Assembly (NCBI GenBank): GCA_947177345.1
Contig: CAMWUB010000022.1
Coordinates: 1 to 11,786 of the forward strand
Length of the DNA: 11,786 bases
Direction: 5' to 3'
Origin: an uncultured Ruminococcus sp.
Lineage (GTDB): Bacteria > Bacillota > Clostridia > Oscillospirales > Ruminococcaceae
The notes under the pieces are model-generated. The model searched no databases, had not been told where the DNA came from, and saw nothing but the letters and a program-made list of their open reading frames with translations. A program made the translations under genes and the position numbers. This document shows positions 1 through 8,291 of the stretch, in pieces. The first letter of the stretch is position 1. The number at the start of each line of letters is the position of its first letter.

Positions 1-8
1 GGTGAAAT

Positions 9-1316
9 ATGTATAAAGTATTTTTTATAACTTTTGGCTGTAAAGTCAATCAGTATGAAACCGAATGTATGAAAACTTCTTTTCAGAATAACGGCTTTGA
101 AATTTCCGGCAAGCCCGACGGTGCGAACGTTATTATTATAAATTCGTGTACGGTCACGGAATACGGCGATAATGATGTTATCGCAACACTACGGAAGTTA
201 CGGAAAAAATTTCCGTCAGTTGTGATTGCTCTGACTGGTTGTTATCCGCAGGCTAACACACAAGCCGTTGAGAATCTTTCCGGAGCTGACATAATAACCG
301 GTACTAAAAACCGTGCGGAAATAGTCCGGTTGGTAGCTGAATGTCTTGAAAACCGTGAACGGAAAATATTTATAGAAAAATATTCAAAAAATGATAAGTT
401 TGAAACTCTTGAATTTCCGGCATTTTCGGATAATACCCGTACTTTCATGAAAATTCAGGACGGTTGCAATCAGTTCTGTACGTACTGTATAATTCCGTAT
501 GCTCGTGGTCGATGCCGTTCACGTCCGCTTGAATCGGTCAGGGCAGAGGCGGAAAATTCTGCACGTATGGGGAAAAAAGAAATCGTACTTACCGGAATAA
601 ATCTCGCATTTTACGGTATGGAATACGGTATTGACCTCGCCGACGCTGTGAAAATATGTTCCGCTGTGGACGGCATAAAACGTATAAGATTAGGTTCTCT
701 CGAGCCTGAAAAAATGTCAGATGATTTACTGAAACGTCTTTCTGCTGTACCGGTACTATGTCCGCAGTTTCACTTGTCGTTGCAGAGCGGTTGCGACAGA
801 ACCCTGAAAGCTATGAACCGTCATTACAATACCGCTGAATATTATGAACTCATACAGAAAATAAGAAAATATTTTCCGGAATGTTCGTTCACTACCGATA
901 TTATGGTAGGTTTTCCCGACGAAACAGACGAAGATTTCAGGAAATCAATGGAATTTGTCGGAAAAATAGGATTCAGTCGTATACACGTATTCCGCTATTC
1001 ACGCCGGAAAGGCACTCCGGCTGACAGAATGGCGGAACAGATTCCGGAACATATAAAAACATCACGTTCCGCTGAAATGATTAAAGTAGCTGAAAAATCA
1101 CGTGAAAATTATATGAAGTCTCTCGTCGGAAAAACTGTTGAAGTCCTTTTTGAACGTGAAAACTGTACAGATTTCCACAAGGGATATTCAGCAGATTATA
1201 CATTAATAAAAATTCCTTGTAAAAATTCTGAAAAAAGTTTGCGTAATCAGATATTTTATGTTACAATAGAAGAAAGTCATTCCGATTTCTGCACCGGCAG
1301 AATAGTGAGTGAATAA
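9..1316 (+). CDS. mtaB: tRNA (N6-threonylcarbamoyladenosine(37)-C2)-methylthiotransferase MtaB
   Basis: Radical-SAM enzyme that adds a methylthio group to t6A37 of ANN-decoding tRNAs, giving ms2t6A, in the cytoplasm. The N-terminal UPF0004 domain (about residues 1-110) opens with the typical FGCKVNQYE and carries the three cluster cysteines C11, C47 and C78. The radical-SAM motif CNQFCTYC supplies C153, C157 and C160 for the second 4Fe-4S cluster, followed by IIPYARGRCRSR as in MtaB. The FRYSRRKGTPA segment typical of methylthiotransferases lies near the end of the SAM domain. The last 65 or so residues correspond to the tRNA-binding TRAM region. At 435 aa it has the usual length. The start is supported by the family N-terminus, though only 8 nt of leader with a GGTGA is visible. 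It probably shares a transcript with purL, 29 nt downstream. MtaB is preferred to MiaB or RimO because of the short N-terminus and the CKVNQYE motif. Confidence 0.93.
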   Translation: MYKVFFITFGCKVNQYETECMKTSFQNNGFEISGKPDGANVIIINSCTVTEYGDNDVIATLRKLRKKFPSVVIALTGCYPQANTQAVENLSGADIITGTKNRAEIVRLVAECLENRERKIFIEKYSKNDKFETLEFPAFSDNTRTFMKIQDGCNQFCTYCIIPYARGRCRSRPLESVRAEAENSARMGKKEIVLTGINLAFYGMEYGIDLADAVKICSAVDGIKRIRLGSLEPEKMSDDLLKRLSAVPVLCPQFHLSLQSGCDRTLKAMNRHYNTAEYYELIQKIRKYFPECSFTTDIMVGFPDETDEDFRKSMEFVGKIGFSRIHVFRYSRRKGTPADRMAEQIPEHIKTSRSAEMIKVAEKSRENYMKSLVGKTVEVLFERENCTDFHKGYSADYTLIKIPCKNSEKSLRNQIFYVTIEESHSDFCTGRIVSE

Positions 1317-1345
1317 AAAATAATTTTAGAAATGGAGATTTTAAT

Positions 1346-4300
1346 ATGTCCGTATTCAGAATTTATGCCGAAAAAAAACCGGAATTTGCTGTTGAAGCAC
1401 AATCCGTACTCAGCGATGTCCGTACAGCACTCAGGCTGAATTTAAATGGGCTTCGTATTCTCAACAGATATGATGCCGATAAGCTCAGTGAGGCAGATTT
1501 TAAAGCCTCTGTAAACACAGTCTTTTCAGAACCGGCTGTTGATGTCGTATATGAAGAACTTCCGGAAATCACACCGGACGAAAGAATTTTTGCCGTTGAG
1601 TATCTCCCTGGGCAGTTTGACCAGCGTGCCGACAGTTGTGAGCAATGTATACAGATTCTCCGTCAGGGTGAAAGATGTCGTGTAAGAAACGCCCGTGTAT
1701 ATATTGTCTCCGGAAGTATCACAGATGAGGAGTTTAAAAAACTGAAATCCTATATTATAAACCCCGTCGAAAGCCGTGAGGCATCACTTGAAAAGCCGGA
1801 AACTCTTGACACTAACTATGAAATCCCTGAAACTGTAAGAACTCTCCACGGATTCACAGAACTTGATGATGACGGTCTGCACGATTTCATTAAGAGTTAT
1901 GGTCTTGCTATGGATTTCGATGATATTAAATTCTGTCAGAAATACTTCCGTGATGACGAACACCGTGACCCTACAATTACGGAAATAAAGATGATTGACA
2001 CATATTGGTCTGACCACTGTCGCCATACAACATTCCTGACAAATATAGAAAATGTAAATATAGAAACTCCGTATATCAGGGACACCTATAATAAATATCT
2101 CGATGTCCGTAAGGAACTCGGACGCACTGAAAAACCGATAACTCTTATGGATTTGGCAACTATTGCCGTCAGAAAACTCAAAGCCGACGGACTTCTTGAC
2201 GACCTCGACGAGAGCGAGGAAATAAATGCCTGCTCCGTAAAGATAAAAGTTGATGTTGACGGTCAGCCGGAAGACTGGATATTAATGTTTAAAAACGAAA
2301 CTCATAATCACCCGACTGAAATAGAACCTTTCGGCGGTGCGGCAACCTGTTTAGGTGGTGCAATTCGTGACCCACTTTCAGGACGTTCATATGTATATCA
2401 GGCTATGCGTGTGACTGGTGCAGCTAATCCGCTTGTGCCAGTCGAGGACACTATAACCGGAAAACTTCCGCAACGTAAAATTACTGTAGGTGCGGCAAAT
2501 GGATATAGTTCATATGGAAATCAGATTGGACTTGCTACCGGACACGTTGCGGAAGTGTATCACCCTGGATACGTCGCAAAGAGAATGGAAATTGGTGCAG
2601 TAGTCGGAGCAGCACCGGCGGAAAATATCCGTCGTGAAAGACCAGTCGCCGGTGATATAGTAGTACTACTTGGGGGTAAAACCGGTAGAGACGGTTGTGG
2701 TGGTGCTACAGGTTCGTCAAAATCGCATACACTCGAATCCCTCGAAAACTGCGGTGCAGAAGTTCAAAAAGGCAATCCGCCTGAAGAAAGAAAATTACAG
2801 CGACTTTTCAGAAATCCGGTTGTAACTAAAATGATTAAACGCTGTAACGATTTCGGAGCTGGTGGTGTATCTGTTGCAATTGGTGAACTCACTGACGGTC
2901 TTGTTATAAATCTGAATGCAGTTCCGAAAAAATATGACGGTCTTGACGGTACTGAAATTGCTATCAGCGAATCTCAGGAAAGAATGGCTGTTGTAATCGC
3001 TCCGGAAGACGTTGAAAAATTCATGGCAGAGGCAAGAAAGGAAAATCTTGAGGCTACTGTTGTGGCAGATGTCGTTGACGAACCACGTCTTAAAATGAAC
3101 TGGAATGGAAATACTATAGTAAATCTTTCAAGGGATTTCCTTAACTCAAACGGTGCAACAAAGTACACTGATATTACTATTGAAGAACCTGTTTTCACAG
3201 AAGACGAGATTTTCACGGATAGTCCTGAAACATGGTCTGAAATAATGTCAAATCTTAATGTATGCTCGCAGAAAGGTTTGGTAGAAAAATTTGACTCAAC
3301 AATCGGAGCAAGTACGGTACTTATGCCATACGGTGGCGTATATCAGATGACACCGTCACAGGCAATGGCAGCTAAAATACCGGTACTCAAAGGCGAAACT
3401 AATACCTGTTCGATAATGGGCTGGGGATATAATCCGGATGTTTCAGAAAAAAGCCCATACCATGGTGCAATGCTCGCCGTTGTTGAATCCATTGCTAAAG
3501 TAGTAGGTGCAGGCGGTTCATATAAGAAGTGCTGGCTGACGTTTCAGGAATATTTTGAACGTACTCAGAATGACCCTAAACGCTGGGGAAAACCTATGTC
3601 TGCATTACTCGGAGCATTCAAGGCACAGCTTGAAATGGGTTGCGGTTCGATAGGCGGTAAAGATTCAATGTCAGGTACTTTCGAGAATATAGACGTTCCA
3701 CCTACGCTTGTATCTTTTGCGGTATCGACTGCACAGGCAAATAAAGTAGTTTCCACGGAGTTTAAGAAAGCAAATAATGATGTCATAATGCTTGTACCAG
3801 AATACGACAGAAACGGACTTCCGGTATTTACGAGTTTAAAGAAAGTTTTCGACAAAGTGGAAAATCTTATAGCTTCCGGTCGTGCAAGTGCTGTATGGAC
3901 TATCGGTTATGGTGGTGTTGCTGAAGGTATCGCCAAAATGTGTTTCGGTAACAAATTAGGCTTTGAATTTACAGCACGCCTTACACCTACTGAATTATAT
4001 AAATCCCGTTATGGTGCGTTTATCGTGGAAGTTCTCGGAAATGCAGAGCCTGACGAATTTGTAATAGGACGTACTATTTCAGATTACAAGATTTATACAA
4101 AGAAGTATTCCGTAAATCTCGACAACCTCCAGAGAACGTGGGAAAGTAAATTAGAACCTGTTTTCCCGTGCAGAATAAGAACTACCGACACTACACCGCA
4201 GACGTATTCATATGAAAGTTACGGCAGAAAATCAGCATCTATAAAAGTCGCTGAACCTAAAGTATTGATACCTGTATTCCCTGGTACTAACTGCGAATAC

Positions 4301-5050
4301 GATACAGCACGTGCTTTTGAAAGAGCAGGGGCAAAGGCTGAAACGGTAGTAATTAAGAATCTCACACCGGCTGACCTCGAAGACAGTATAAACTACTTTG
4401 AAAAAGCTATAAAGGATTCACAGATAATAATGATTCCTGGCGGATTCAGTGGCGGTGACGAACCTGAGGGTAGCGGAAAATTCATTACAGCATTTTTCAG
4501 AAATCCGAAAATTAAAAACGCTGTCCATGAACTTCTTAAACATCGTGACGGTCTTATGTTAGGTATCTGCAACGGATTTCAGGCATTAATAAAACTGGGT
4601 CTTGTACCATTCGGCGAAATAACCGATATGACAGATGATTCACCTACACTTACATTCAATACGATTGCAAGACATCAGTCAATGATGGTCAATACCCGAA
4701 TAGCTTCCAATAAATCGCCGTGGCTTTACAGCTGTGAAATAGGTGATATTCATACAGTACCGATTTCACATGGTGAGGGACGTTTTGTAGCACCTCCGGC
4801 ACTCATACAGCGACTTGCCAACGAAGGTCAGATTGCTACACAGTACGTCGATACAGAGGGCAATCCTACTATGGATATACGCTATAATCCTAATACTTCC
4901 GTTGACGCTATCGAGGGTATAACCTCACCTGACGGCAGAGTTTTCGGAAAAATGGGTCATTCTGAACGTATGGGCAGTTATATATGTAAAAATGTTTCCG
5001 GAAACAAAGACCAGAAAATTTTTGAAAATGGTGTAAAATATTTCAAGTAA
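1346..5050 (+). CDS. purL: Phosphoribosylformylglycinamidine synthase, single-chain clostridial type
   Basis: Fourth step of purine synthesis: FGAR + ATP + glutamine to FGAM + ADP + glutamate. At 1234 aa this is the long form that carries its own glutaminase, so no separate PurS or PurQ is needed. A PurS-like N-terminal region (about 1-150) and a linker are followed by SDHCRH (222-227) and the AIRS-like synthetase half with FKNETHNHPTE (315-325). The second AIRS half contains GGKDSM (770-775). The class I glutamine amidotransferase domain runs from about 972 to the end, with nucleophile C1075 in GICNGFQAL and H1142/E1144 in HGEG. A GGAG ribosome site lies 8 nt before the ATG. It follows mtaB after 29 nt, too little for a purine riboswitch or separate promoter, so it is probably co-transcribed with mtaB. 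No other pur gene is present. A hairpin terminator follows its stop. Confidence 0.96.
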   Translation: MSVFRIYAEKKPEFAVEAQSVLSDVRTALRLNLNGLRILNRYDADKLSEADFKASVNTVFSEPAVDVVYEELPEITPDERIFAVEYLPGQFDQRADSCEQCIQILRQGERCRVRNARVYIVSGSITDEEFKKLKSYIINPVESREASLEKPETLDTNYEIPETVRTLHGFTELDDDGLHDFIKSYGLAMDFDDIKFCQKYFRDDEHRDPTITEIKMIDTYWSDHCRHTTFLTNIENVNIETPYIRDTYNKYLDVRKELGRTEKPITLMDLATIAVRKLKADGLLDDLDESEEINACSVKIKVDVDGQPEDWILMFKNETHNHPTEIEPFGGAATCLGGAIRDPLSGRSYVYQAMRVTGAANPLVPVEDTITGKLPQRKITVGAANGYSSYGNQIGLATGHVAEVYHPGYVAKRMEIGAVVGAAPAENIRRERPVAGDIVVLLGGKTGRDGCGGATGSSKSHTLESLENCGAEVQKGNPPEERKLQRLFRNPVVTKMIKRCNDFGAGGVSVAIGELTDGLVINLNAVPKKYDGLDGTEIAISESQERMAVVIAPEDVEKFMAEARKENLEATVVADVVDEPRLKMNWNGNTIVNLSRDFLNSNGATKYTDITIEEPVFTEDEIFTDSPETWSEIMSNLNVCSQKGLVEKFDSTIGASTVLMPYGGVYQMTPSQAMAAKIPVLKGETNTCSIMGWGYNPDVSEKSPYHGAMLAVVESIAKVVGAGGSYKKCWLTFQEYFERTQNDPKRWGKPMSALLGAFKAQLEMGCGSIGGKDSMSGTFENIDVPPTLVSFAVSTAQANKVVSTEFKKANNDVIMLVPEYDRNGLPVFTSLKKVFDKVENLIASGRASAVWTIGYGGVAEGIAKMCFGNKLGFEFTARLTPTELYKSRYGAFIVEVLGNAEPDEFVIGRTISDYKIYTKKYSVNLDNLQRTWESKLEPVFPCRIRTTDTTPQTYSYESYGRKSASIKVAEPKVLIPVFPGTNCEYDTARAFERAGAKAETVVIKNLTPADLEDSINYFEKAIKDSQIIMIPGGFSGGDEPEGSGKFITAFFRNPKIKNAVHELLKHRDGLMLGICNGFQALIKLGLVPFGEITDMTDDSPTLTFNTIARHQSMMVNTRIASNKSPWLYSCEIGDIHTVPISHGEGRFVAPPALIQRLANEGQIATQYVDTEGNPTMDIRYNPNTSVDAIEGITSPDGRVFGKMGHSERMGSYICKNVSGNKDQKIFENGVKYFK

Positions 5051-5059
5051 ATCTATAAT

Positions 5060-5090
5060 AAAAGGACGGATTTTTTTCCGTCCTTTTCCC
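5060..5090 (+). terminator. Hairpin terminator after purL
   Basis: A perfect 11-bp inverted repeat: AAAAGGACGGA at 5060-5070, a loop of six T, and TCCGTCCTTTT at 5077-5087. The stem starts 10 nt after the purL stop. The T run after the stem is short because the outer arm itself ends in TTTT, so termination may be partial. The GGACGGA core recurs in the hairpin after glgA. The ribosome site of the next gene begins only a few bases downstream. Confidence 0.72.
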
Positions 5091-5103
5091 GAAAGGAATA
5101 ATT

Positions 5104-5712
5104 ATGGCATATTATCTGATAGACTACGAAAATGTACGTATATCCGGAATGAATGGTTTCAGTAATCTCACTGAAGACGATAAAGTAATAATATTCTACA
5201 GCGATAATTCTGATAGTCTCACATTCGGACTTCACTACCAACTTATGACATCTTCTTGTCAGGTGGAGTATCATAAAGTGGAAACCGGTACTAAAAATGC
5301 TCTTGATTTTCAGCTTTCGTCGTATCTCGGATATGTTATAAGGGAAAATAAAAGCAAATCTGATAGCAGATTCTTTATAGTATCGAAAGATAACGGATTT
5401 TCAGTGTTATGTACATACTGGCAGAATAAAGATATATCTGTTGAAATAATAATGAATCTTAACGGCGAAAAAAATCCTGAACCCTCTGAAATAACTGAAT
5501 CTGTTATGGCAACTCCAGAAGAAATAACAGAAATCCTTTCAGAAATCATATGGGATAATACTGATATTGATTTTGTTATTTCTTCAGTAATGGAAAGCCA
5601 TACAAGAAATGAAATATCAAATAAACTTAATTCATACTTCAGGGACGGTACAAAAGTTCACGAAATATTTACATCTCTGAAGCCTTTTATTAAAAATTTA
5701 CCTGGCAGGTGA
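5104..5712 (+). CDS. PIN/NYN-like domain protein (putative RNase)
   Basis: Predicted cytoplasmic protein of 202 aa with a PIN/NYN-type nuclease-like fold. It opens YYLIDYENV (D7, E9, N10), where this fold places its first acidic metal ligand. Next come IIFYSDN (29-35), KNALDFQLSSYLGY (64-77, with D68) and FFIVSKDNGF (90-99, with D96). These segments match the beta-strand plus acidic-residue layout of PIN-like nucleases common in Firmicutes. Residues about 125-200 form a charged, probably helical tail with no recognised domain. The start is set by an AGGA 6 nt before the ATG. It sits directly behind the purL terminator and 116 nt ahead of glgA, which has its own promoter, so it may be expressed by readthrough. 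No antitoxin-like partner is adjacent, which argues against a simple VapBC-type toxin. The fold assignment is fairly secure; the substrate and nuclease activity are inference. Confidence 0.75.
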   Translation: MAYYLIDYENVRISGMNGFSNLTEDDKVIIFYSDNSDSLTFGLHYQLMTSSCQVEYHKVETGTKNALDFQLSSYLGYVIRENKSKSDSRFFIVSKDNGFSVLCTYWQNKDISVEIIMNLNGEKNPEPSEITESVMATPEEITEILSEIIWDNTDIDFVISSVMESHTRNEISNKLNSYFRDGTKVHEIFTSLKPFIKNLPGR

Positions 5713-5741
5713 AATTTTTGAAAAAATAACCATTTTTTCTA

Positions 5742-5770
5742 TTGACTTATGGTATTTTTTAGTGTATAAT
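5742..5770 (+). promoter_or_regulatory. Sigma-A promoter of glgA
   Basis: TTGACT at 5742-5747 and TATAAT at 5765-5770, separated by 17 nt: a near-consensus housekeeping promoter in the gap between the PIN-like gene and glgA. Transcription should begin near 5777, giving a leader of about 50 nt before the TTG start. That is too short for a typical riboswitch. Confidence 0.85.
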
Positions 5771-5810
5771 AAAATAAGTGGATTTATTTATAAATTCTGC
5801 ATCTCAAATT

Positions 5811-5818
5811 AAAAGGAG
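5811..5818 (+). promoter_or_regulatory. Ribosome binding site that sets the glgA start
   Basis: AAAAGGAG lies 10 nt before the TTG at 5829. The longer in-frame reading from GTG at 5778 would place this site inside the gene and the start codon at the predicted 5' end of the mRNA, so the TTG is preferred. Confidence 0.82.
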
Positions 5819-5828
5819 TCTGATTTTA

Positions 5829-7283
5829 TTGAAAAATATTTTATTTGTAGCTTCTGAATGTGTACCTTTCATAAAAACCGGCGGTCTTGCCGATGTTGTC
5901 GGTGCACTTCCGAAGTATATAAACAAAGGTGAGTTCGATGTGAGAGTTATACTCCCGAATTACACCTGTATTCCGGCAAAATTCAGGAACAATTTCAGGT
6001 ACATCAAACACTTCTATATGGATTACGGTATGAGGGAAGAAAATGTTCACGTGGGCATAATGGAATATGAATACTCTGGTATAAAGTTCTATTTTGTCGA
6101 TAACGAATACTATTTCAAGTGCGATACACCATATTCCGCTGATTTGAAGTGGGATATAGAAAGATTCACATTTTTCTGTAAAGCTGTTCTTGCTATACTT
6201 CCGGTTATAGGATTCAGACCGGATATTATACACTGTCATGACTGGCAGTCATCACTGATACCGGTATTCATGCACTCTACTTTTGCAACGCATCCTTTTT
6301 ACAGTTCTACAAAATCAATCATGACTATTCATAACCTTAAGTTTCAGGGTGTATGGAATATCGATACATTCAAGTATAATACAGCACTTCCGCAGTATAT
6401 GTTTACTCCGGATAAACTGGAGTTCAAAAGAGATGCAAATATGCTGAAAGGTGGTCTTGTATACGCCGATTATATAACCACTGTCAGCGAAACTTATGCC
6501 GAGGAAATAAAATATCCGTTCTATGGCGAACAGCTTGACGGTTTACTTCGTGCAAGGTCTCAGTCTCTCAGAGGCATTGTAAACGGTATTGACTACAATG
6601 TATTTGACCCTAACAATGATAAGCATATTTATAAAGAATATCATGCGAAGAACTTCAAGAAGAAAAAGGCGGTCAATAAGGCTGAGCTTCAGAAAGAACT
6701 GGGCTTACCTGTTGACCCTGACAAATATATGATAGCTATAATTTCACGTCTCACAGACCAGAAAGGTCTTGACCTCATAAGCTATACTATGGAACGTATC
6801 TGCGACGAAAACACACAGTTTGTAGTAATCGGTACTGGCGACCACAGATATGAAGATATGTTCCGTCACTATCAGTGGAAATATCCGGACAGAGTTTCAG
6901 CAAATATACTCTATTCAGATACTCTTGCACATAAACTTTATGCCGGTGCTGATGCTATGCTGATGCCGTCGCTGTTTGAACCATGCGGACTTACTCAGCT
7001 TATTTCGCTCAGATACGGTACAGTTCCGATTGTCCGTGAAACAGGTGGTCTTAAAGATACCGTACAGCCATACAACGAATTTGACGGTACAGGTACAGGT
7101 TTTTCATTTGCTAACTACAATGCTGAAGAAATGCTCGGCGTAATAAACTATTCAAAACATATTTATTTCAATCACCGTGACCAGTGGGATAAAATGGTTC
7201 AAAGAGGCATGACTACTGATTATTCATGGAACAGCTCCGCTAAACAGTACGAAGGTATGTACAGCTGGATTATTAACTGGTAA
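5829..7283 (+). CDS. glgA: Glycogen synthase (ADP-glucose type, GT5)
   Basis: Transfers glucose from ADP-glucose to the growing alpha-1,4-glucan in glycogen synthesis, in the cytoplasm. From the TTG start the product is 484 aa and begins MKNILFVASECVPF, matching the family N-terminus. The GT-B fold is clear. The N-terminal half has KTGGLADVVGALP with nucleotide-sugar-binding K16, and HCHDWQS with H137 and D138. The C-terminal half has SRLTDQKG (R307, K312) and FEPCGLTQL with the conserved E384, followed by RYGTVPIVRETGGLKDTV. The start is moved from an in-frame GTG at 5778 because of the ribosome site at 5811-5818, the promoter position and the family N-terminus. No glgC, glgD, glgB or glgP lies in the window, so this synthase is apart from any glycogen operon. 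The HAD gene after it may or may not be related. A hairpin terminator follows. Confidence 0.95.
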   Translation: MKNILFVASECVPFIKTGGLADVVGALPKYINKGEFDVRVILPNYTCIPAKFRNNFRYIKHFYMDYGMREENVHVGIMEYEYSGIKFYFVDNEYYFKCDTPYSADLKWDIERFTFFCKAVLAILPVIGFRPDIIHCHDWQSSLIPVFMHSTFATHPFYSSTKSIMTIHNLKFQGVWNIDTFKYNTALPQYMFTPDKLEFKRDANMLKGGLVYADYITTVSETYAEEIKYPFYGEQLDGLLRARSQSLRGIVNGIDYNVFDPNNDKHIYKEYHAKNFKKKKAVNKAELQKELGLPVDPDKYMIAIISRLTDQKGLDLISYTMERICDENTQFVVIGTGDHRYEDMFRHYQWKYPDRVSANILYSDTLAHKLYAGADAMLMPSLFEPCGLTQLISLRYGTVPIVRETGGLKDTVQPYNEFDGTGTGFSFANYNAEEMLGVINYSKHIYFNHRDQWDKMVQRGMTTDYSWNSSAKQYEGMYSWIINW

Positions 7284-7300
7284 TAAATTAATTAAAATAA

Positions 7301-7335
7301 CGGACGGACATATAAAAAAGTCCGTCCGGTTTTTT
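7301..7335 (+). terminator. Intrinsic terminator after glgA
   Basis: A 9-bp GC-rich stem, CGGACGGAC at 7301-7309 with GTCCGTCCG at 7320-7328, and an AT-only 10-nt loop. It is followed by G and six T (7330-7335). It begins 17 nt after the glgA stop. The next gene's ribosome site (AAGGAG, 7336-7341) abuts the T run, so the hairpin may act as a partial terminator or attenuator for that gene. Confidence 0.85.
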
Positions 7336-7341
7336 AAGGAG
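7336..7341 (+). promoter_or_regulatory. Ribosome binding site that sets the HAD gene start
   Basis: AAGGAG ends 8 nt before the ATG at 7350. An in-frame GTG at 7341 overlaps this site and so cannot be its start codon. Confidence 0.85.
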
Positions 7342-7349
7342 TGATTTAT

Positions 7350-8003
7350 ATGAAGATAAAAGGAGCAGTTTTCGATATGGACGGTCTTATGTTCGATACC
7401 GAAAAAATTTTAGTGAGATTCTGGAAAGAATCGGCTTTTTCATACGGCTACAATATGACCGACGAAAATGTTTTTGAAATAAGAAGTCTTTCACGGAAAT
7501 ATTCCGTACCTCTTTTAAAAAGTATTTTCGGTGAAGATTTCCCGTTTGAAAAAGTCCGGAGCAGGCGTATAACTCTTATGAACGAATATATTGATACATA
7601 CGGTTTTGAAGTGAAAAAGGGTCTTTATGAACTTCTTGACTTCCTTAAAGAAAATAATTATCTTATAGCCGTTGCAACCGCCACAGAACGTCAACGGGCT
7701 GAATGTTATCTTAAAAAAGCCGGTGTATATGAATATTTCGATTCCGTAATATGTGGCGATATGGTCACAAATGGCAAGCCTGAACCTGATATTTACCTGA
7801 CCGCTACAACTGCATTAGGTCTGAAACCGGAATTATGTGTTGCTTTTGAGGATTCCCCGAATGGTATAAAATCTGCATATTCGGCAGGCTGTCATGTGAT
7901 AATGATTCCTGACCTTACACAACCTGATGACAGTATAAAGCCTATGTTAAGCGGAATTTATGAAAGTCTCGACAAAGCAACGGAATTTTTCAAGGAGGTC
8001 TGA
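7350..8003 (+). CDS. HAD-superfamily hydrolase (beta-phosphoglucomutase/CbbY-like)
   Basis: A soluble HAD phosphatase or phosphomutase of 217 aa. Motif I is FDMDG with nucleophile D9 and acid/base D11. A helical cap (about 18-85) follows. Motif II is VATAT with T110, motif III is K143 in NGKPEPDIY, and motif IV is FEDSPNG with E167 and D168. This is the beta-PGM/CbbY-type subfamily I layout with an inserted alpha-helical cap. The substrate cannot be read from the sequence: sugar-phosphate phosphatase, beta-phosphoglucomutase and nucleotide-type phosphatase are all possible. Its place behind glgA suggests sugar-phosphate work, but the hairpin between them weakens that argument. The start is ATG at 7350, set by AAGGAG at 7336-7341. 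The next gene begins 3 nt after its stop, with that gene's ribosome site inside this gene's last codons, so the two are probably translationally coupled. Confidence 0.85.
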   Translation: MKIKGAVFDMDGLMFDTEKILVRFWKESAFSYGYNMTDENVFEIRSLSRKYSVPLLKSIFGEDFPFEKVRSRRITLMNEYIDTYGFEVKKGLYELLDFLKENNYLIAVATATERQRAECYLKKAGVYEYFDSVICGDMVTNGKPEPDIYLTATTALGLKPELCVAFEDSPNGIKSAYSAGCHVIMIPDLTQPDDSIKPMLSGIYESLDKATEFFKEV

Positions 8004-8006
8004 ATA

Positions 8007-8261
8007 ATGCCGAGTAAAACAAGTGTATCTGAAATTTTTGAAATCCCTAAATTTTACTACTTCGCAAGTGGTAACGATTATTCCGGAAGTAAGGGAGATT
8101 TTTCGTATAAGATTCAGAACGGAAAATCACTGAAGTGTATGACATGGCATGGTAAATTGTGTTCTATGAAAGCAGTCATTGAACATGAAAAGGATTTTGA
8201 AAAAACTCCGGAAGGATTCGCTGAAATGGTAGCATGGCTTGAATCCGCTTTAAATTTATAA
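8007..8261 (+). CDS. Small conserved-looking protein of unknown function (84 aa)
   Basis: I do not recognise a characterised family. The ATG is preceded by a strong AAGGAGG at 7992-7998 with an 8-nt spacer, and the gap to the upstream HAD gene is 3 nt, so it is very likely a real, co-translated gene. The 84-aa product is soluble, with no signal peptide or membrane segment. It has an aromatic N-terminal part (FYYFASGNDYSGS, 16-28), a DFSYKI strand (31-36) and a central MTWHGKLC (45-52). The C-terminal end is helical and acidic (EGFAEMVAWLESAL, 69-82). H48, C44 and C52 lie close together but form no recognised metal site. Its pattern (strand-rich N-terminus, amphipathic C-terminal helix) recalls small hypothetical proteins of Ruminococcaceae, but that is recollection, not a search result. 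It is the last gene before the terminator. Confidence 0.75.
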   Translation: MPSKTSVSEIFEIPKFYYFASGNDYSGSKGDFSYKIQNGKSLKCMTWHGKLCSMKAVIEHEKDFEKTPEGFAEMVAWLESALNL

Positions 8262-8291
8262 CTGATATTTATAATTTAACACGCAGAATAC

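Noticed and set aside
5031..5059. Promoter for the PIN-like gene using TATAAT at 5054-5059
   Set aside because: The -10 hexamer is perfect, but the best -35 at proper spacing (GTGTAA) matches only three of six bases, and transcription would begin inside the terminator hairpin. Kept only as part of a finding.
5709..5738. Possible terminator after the PIN-like gene (AT-rich pairing of ATTTTT with AAAAAAT, then TTTTTT)
   Set aside because: The arms contain only A and T with almost no loop, so the hairpin would be very weak. I could not support it as a terminator.
5778..5828. Upstream GTG start giving glgA 17 extra residues
   Set aside because: The codon lies at the predicted transcription start with no ribosome site, and the extra residues do not fit the glycogen synthase N-terminus.
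5841..6239. 132-codon minus-strand frame inside glgA
   Set aside because: It is antisense to a clear glycogen synthase coding region, has no ribosome site and matches no recognisable domain.
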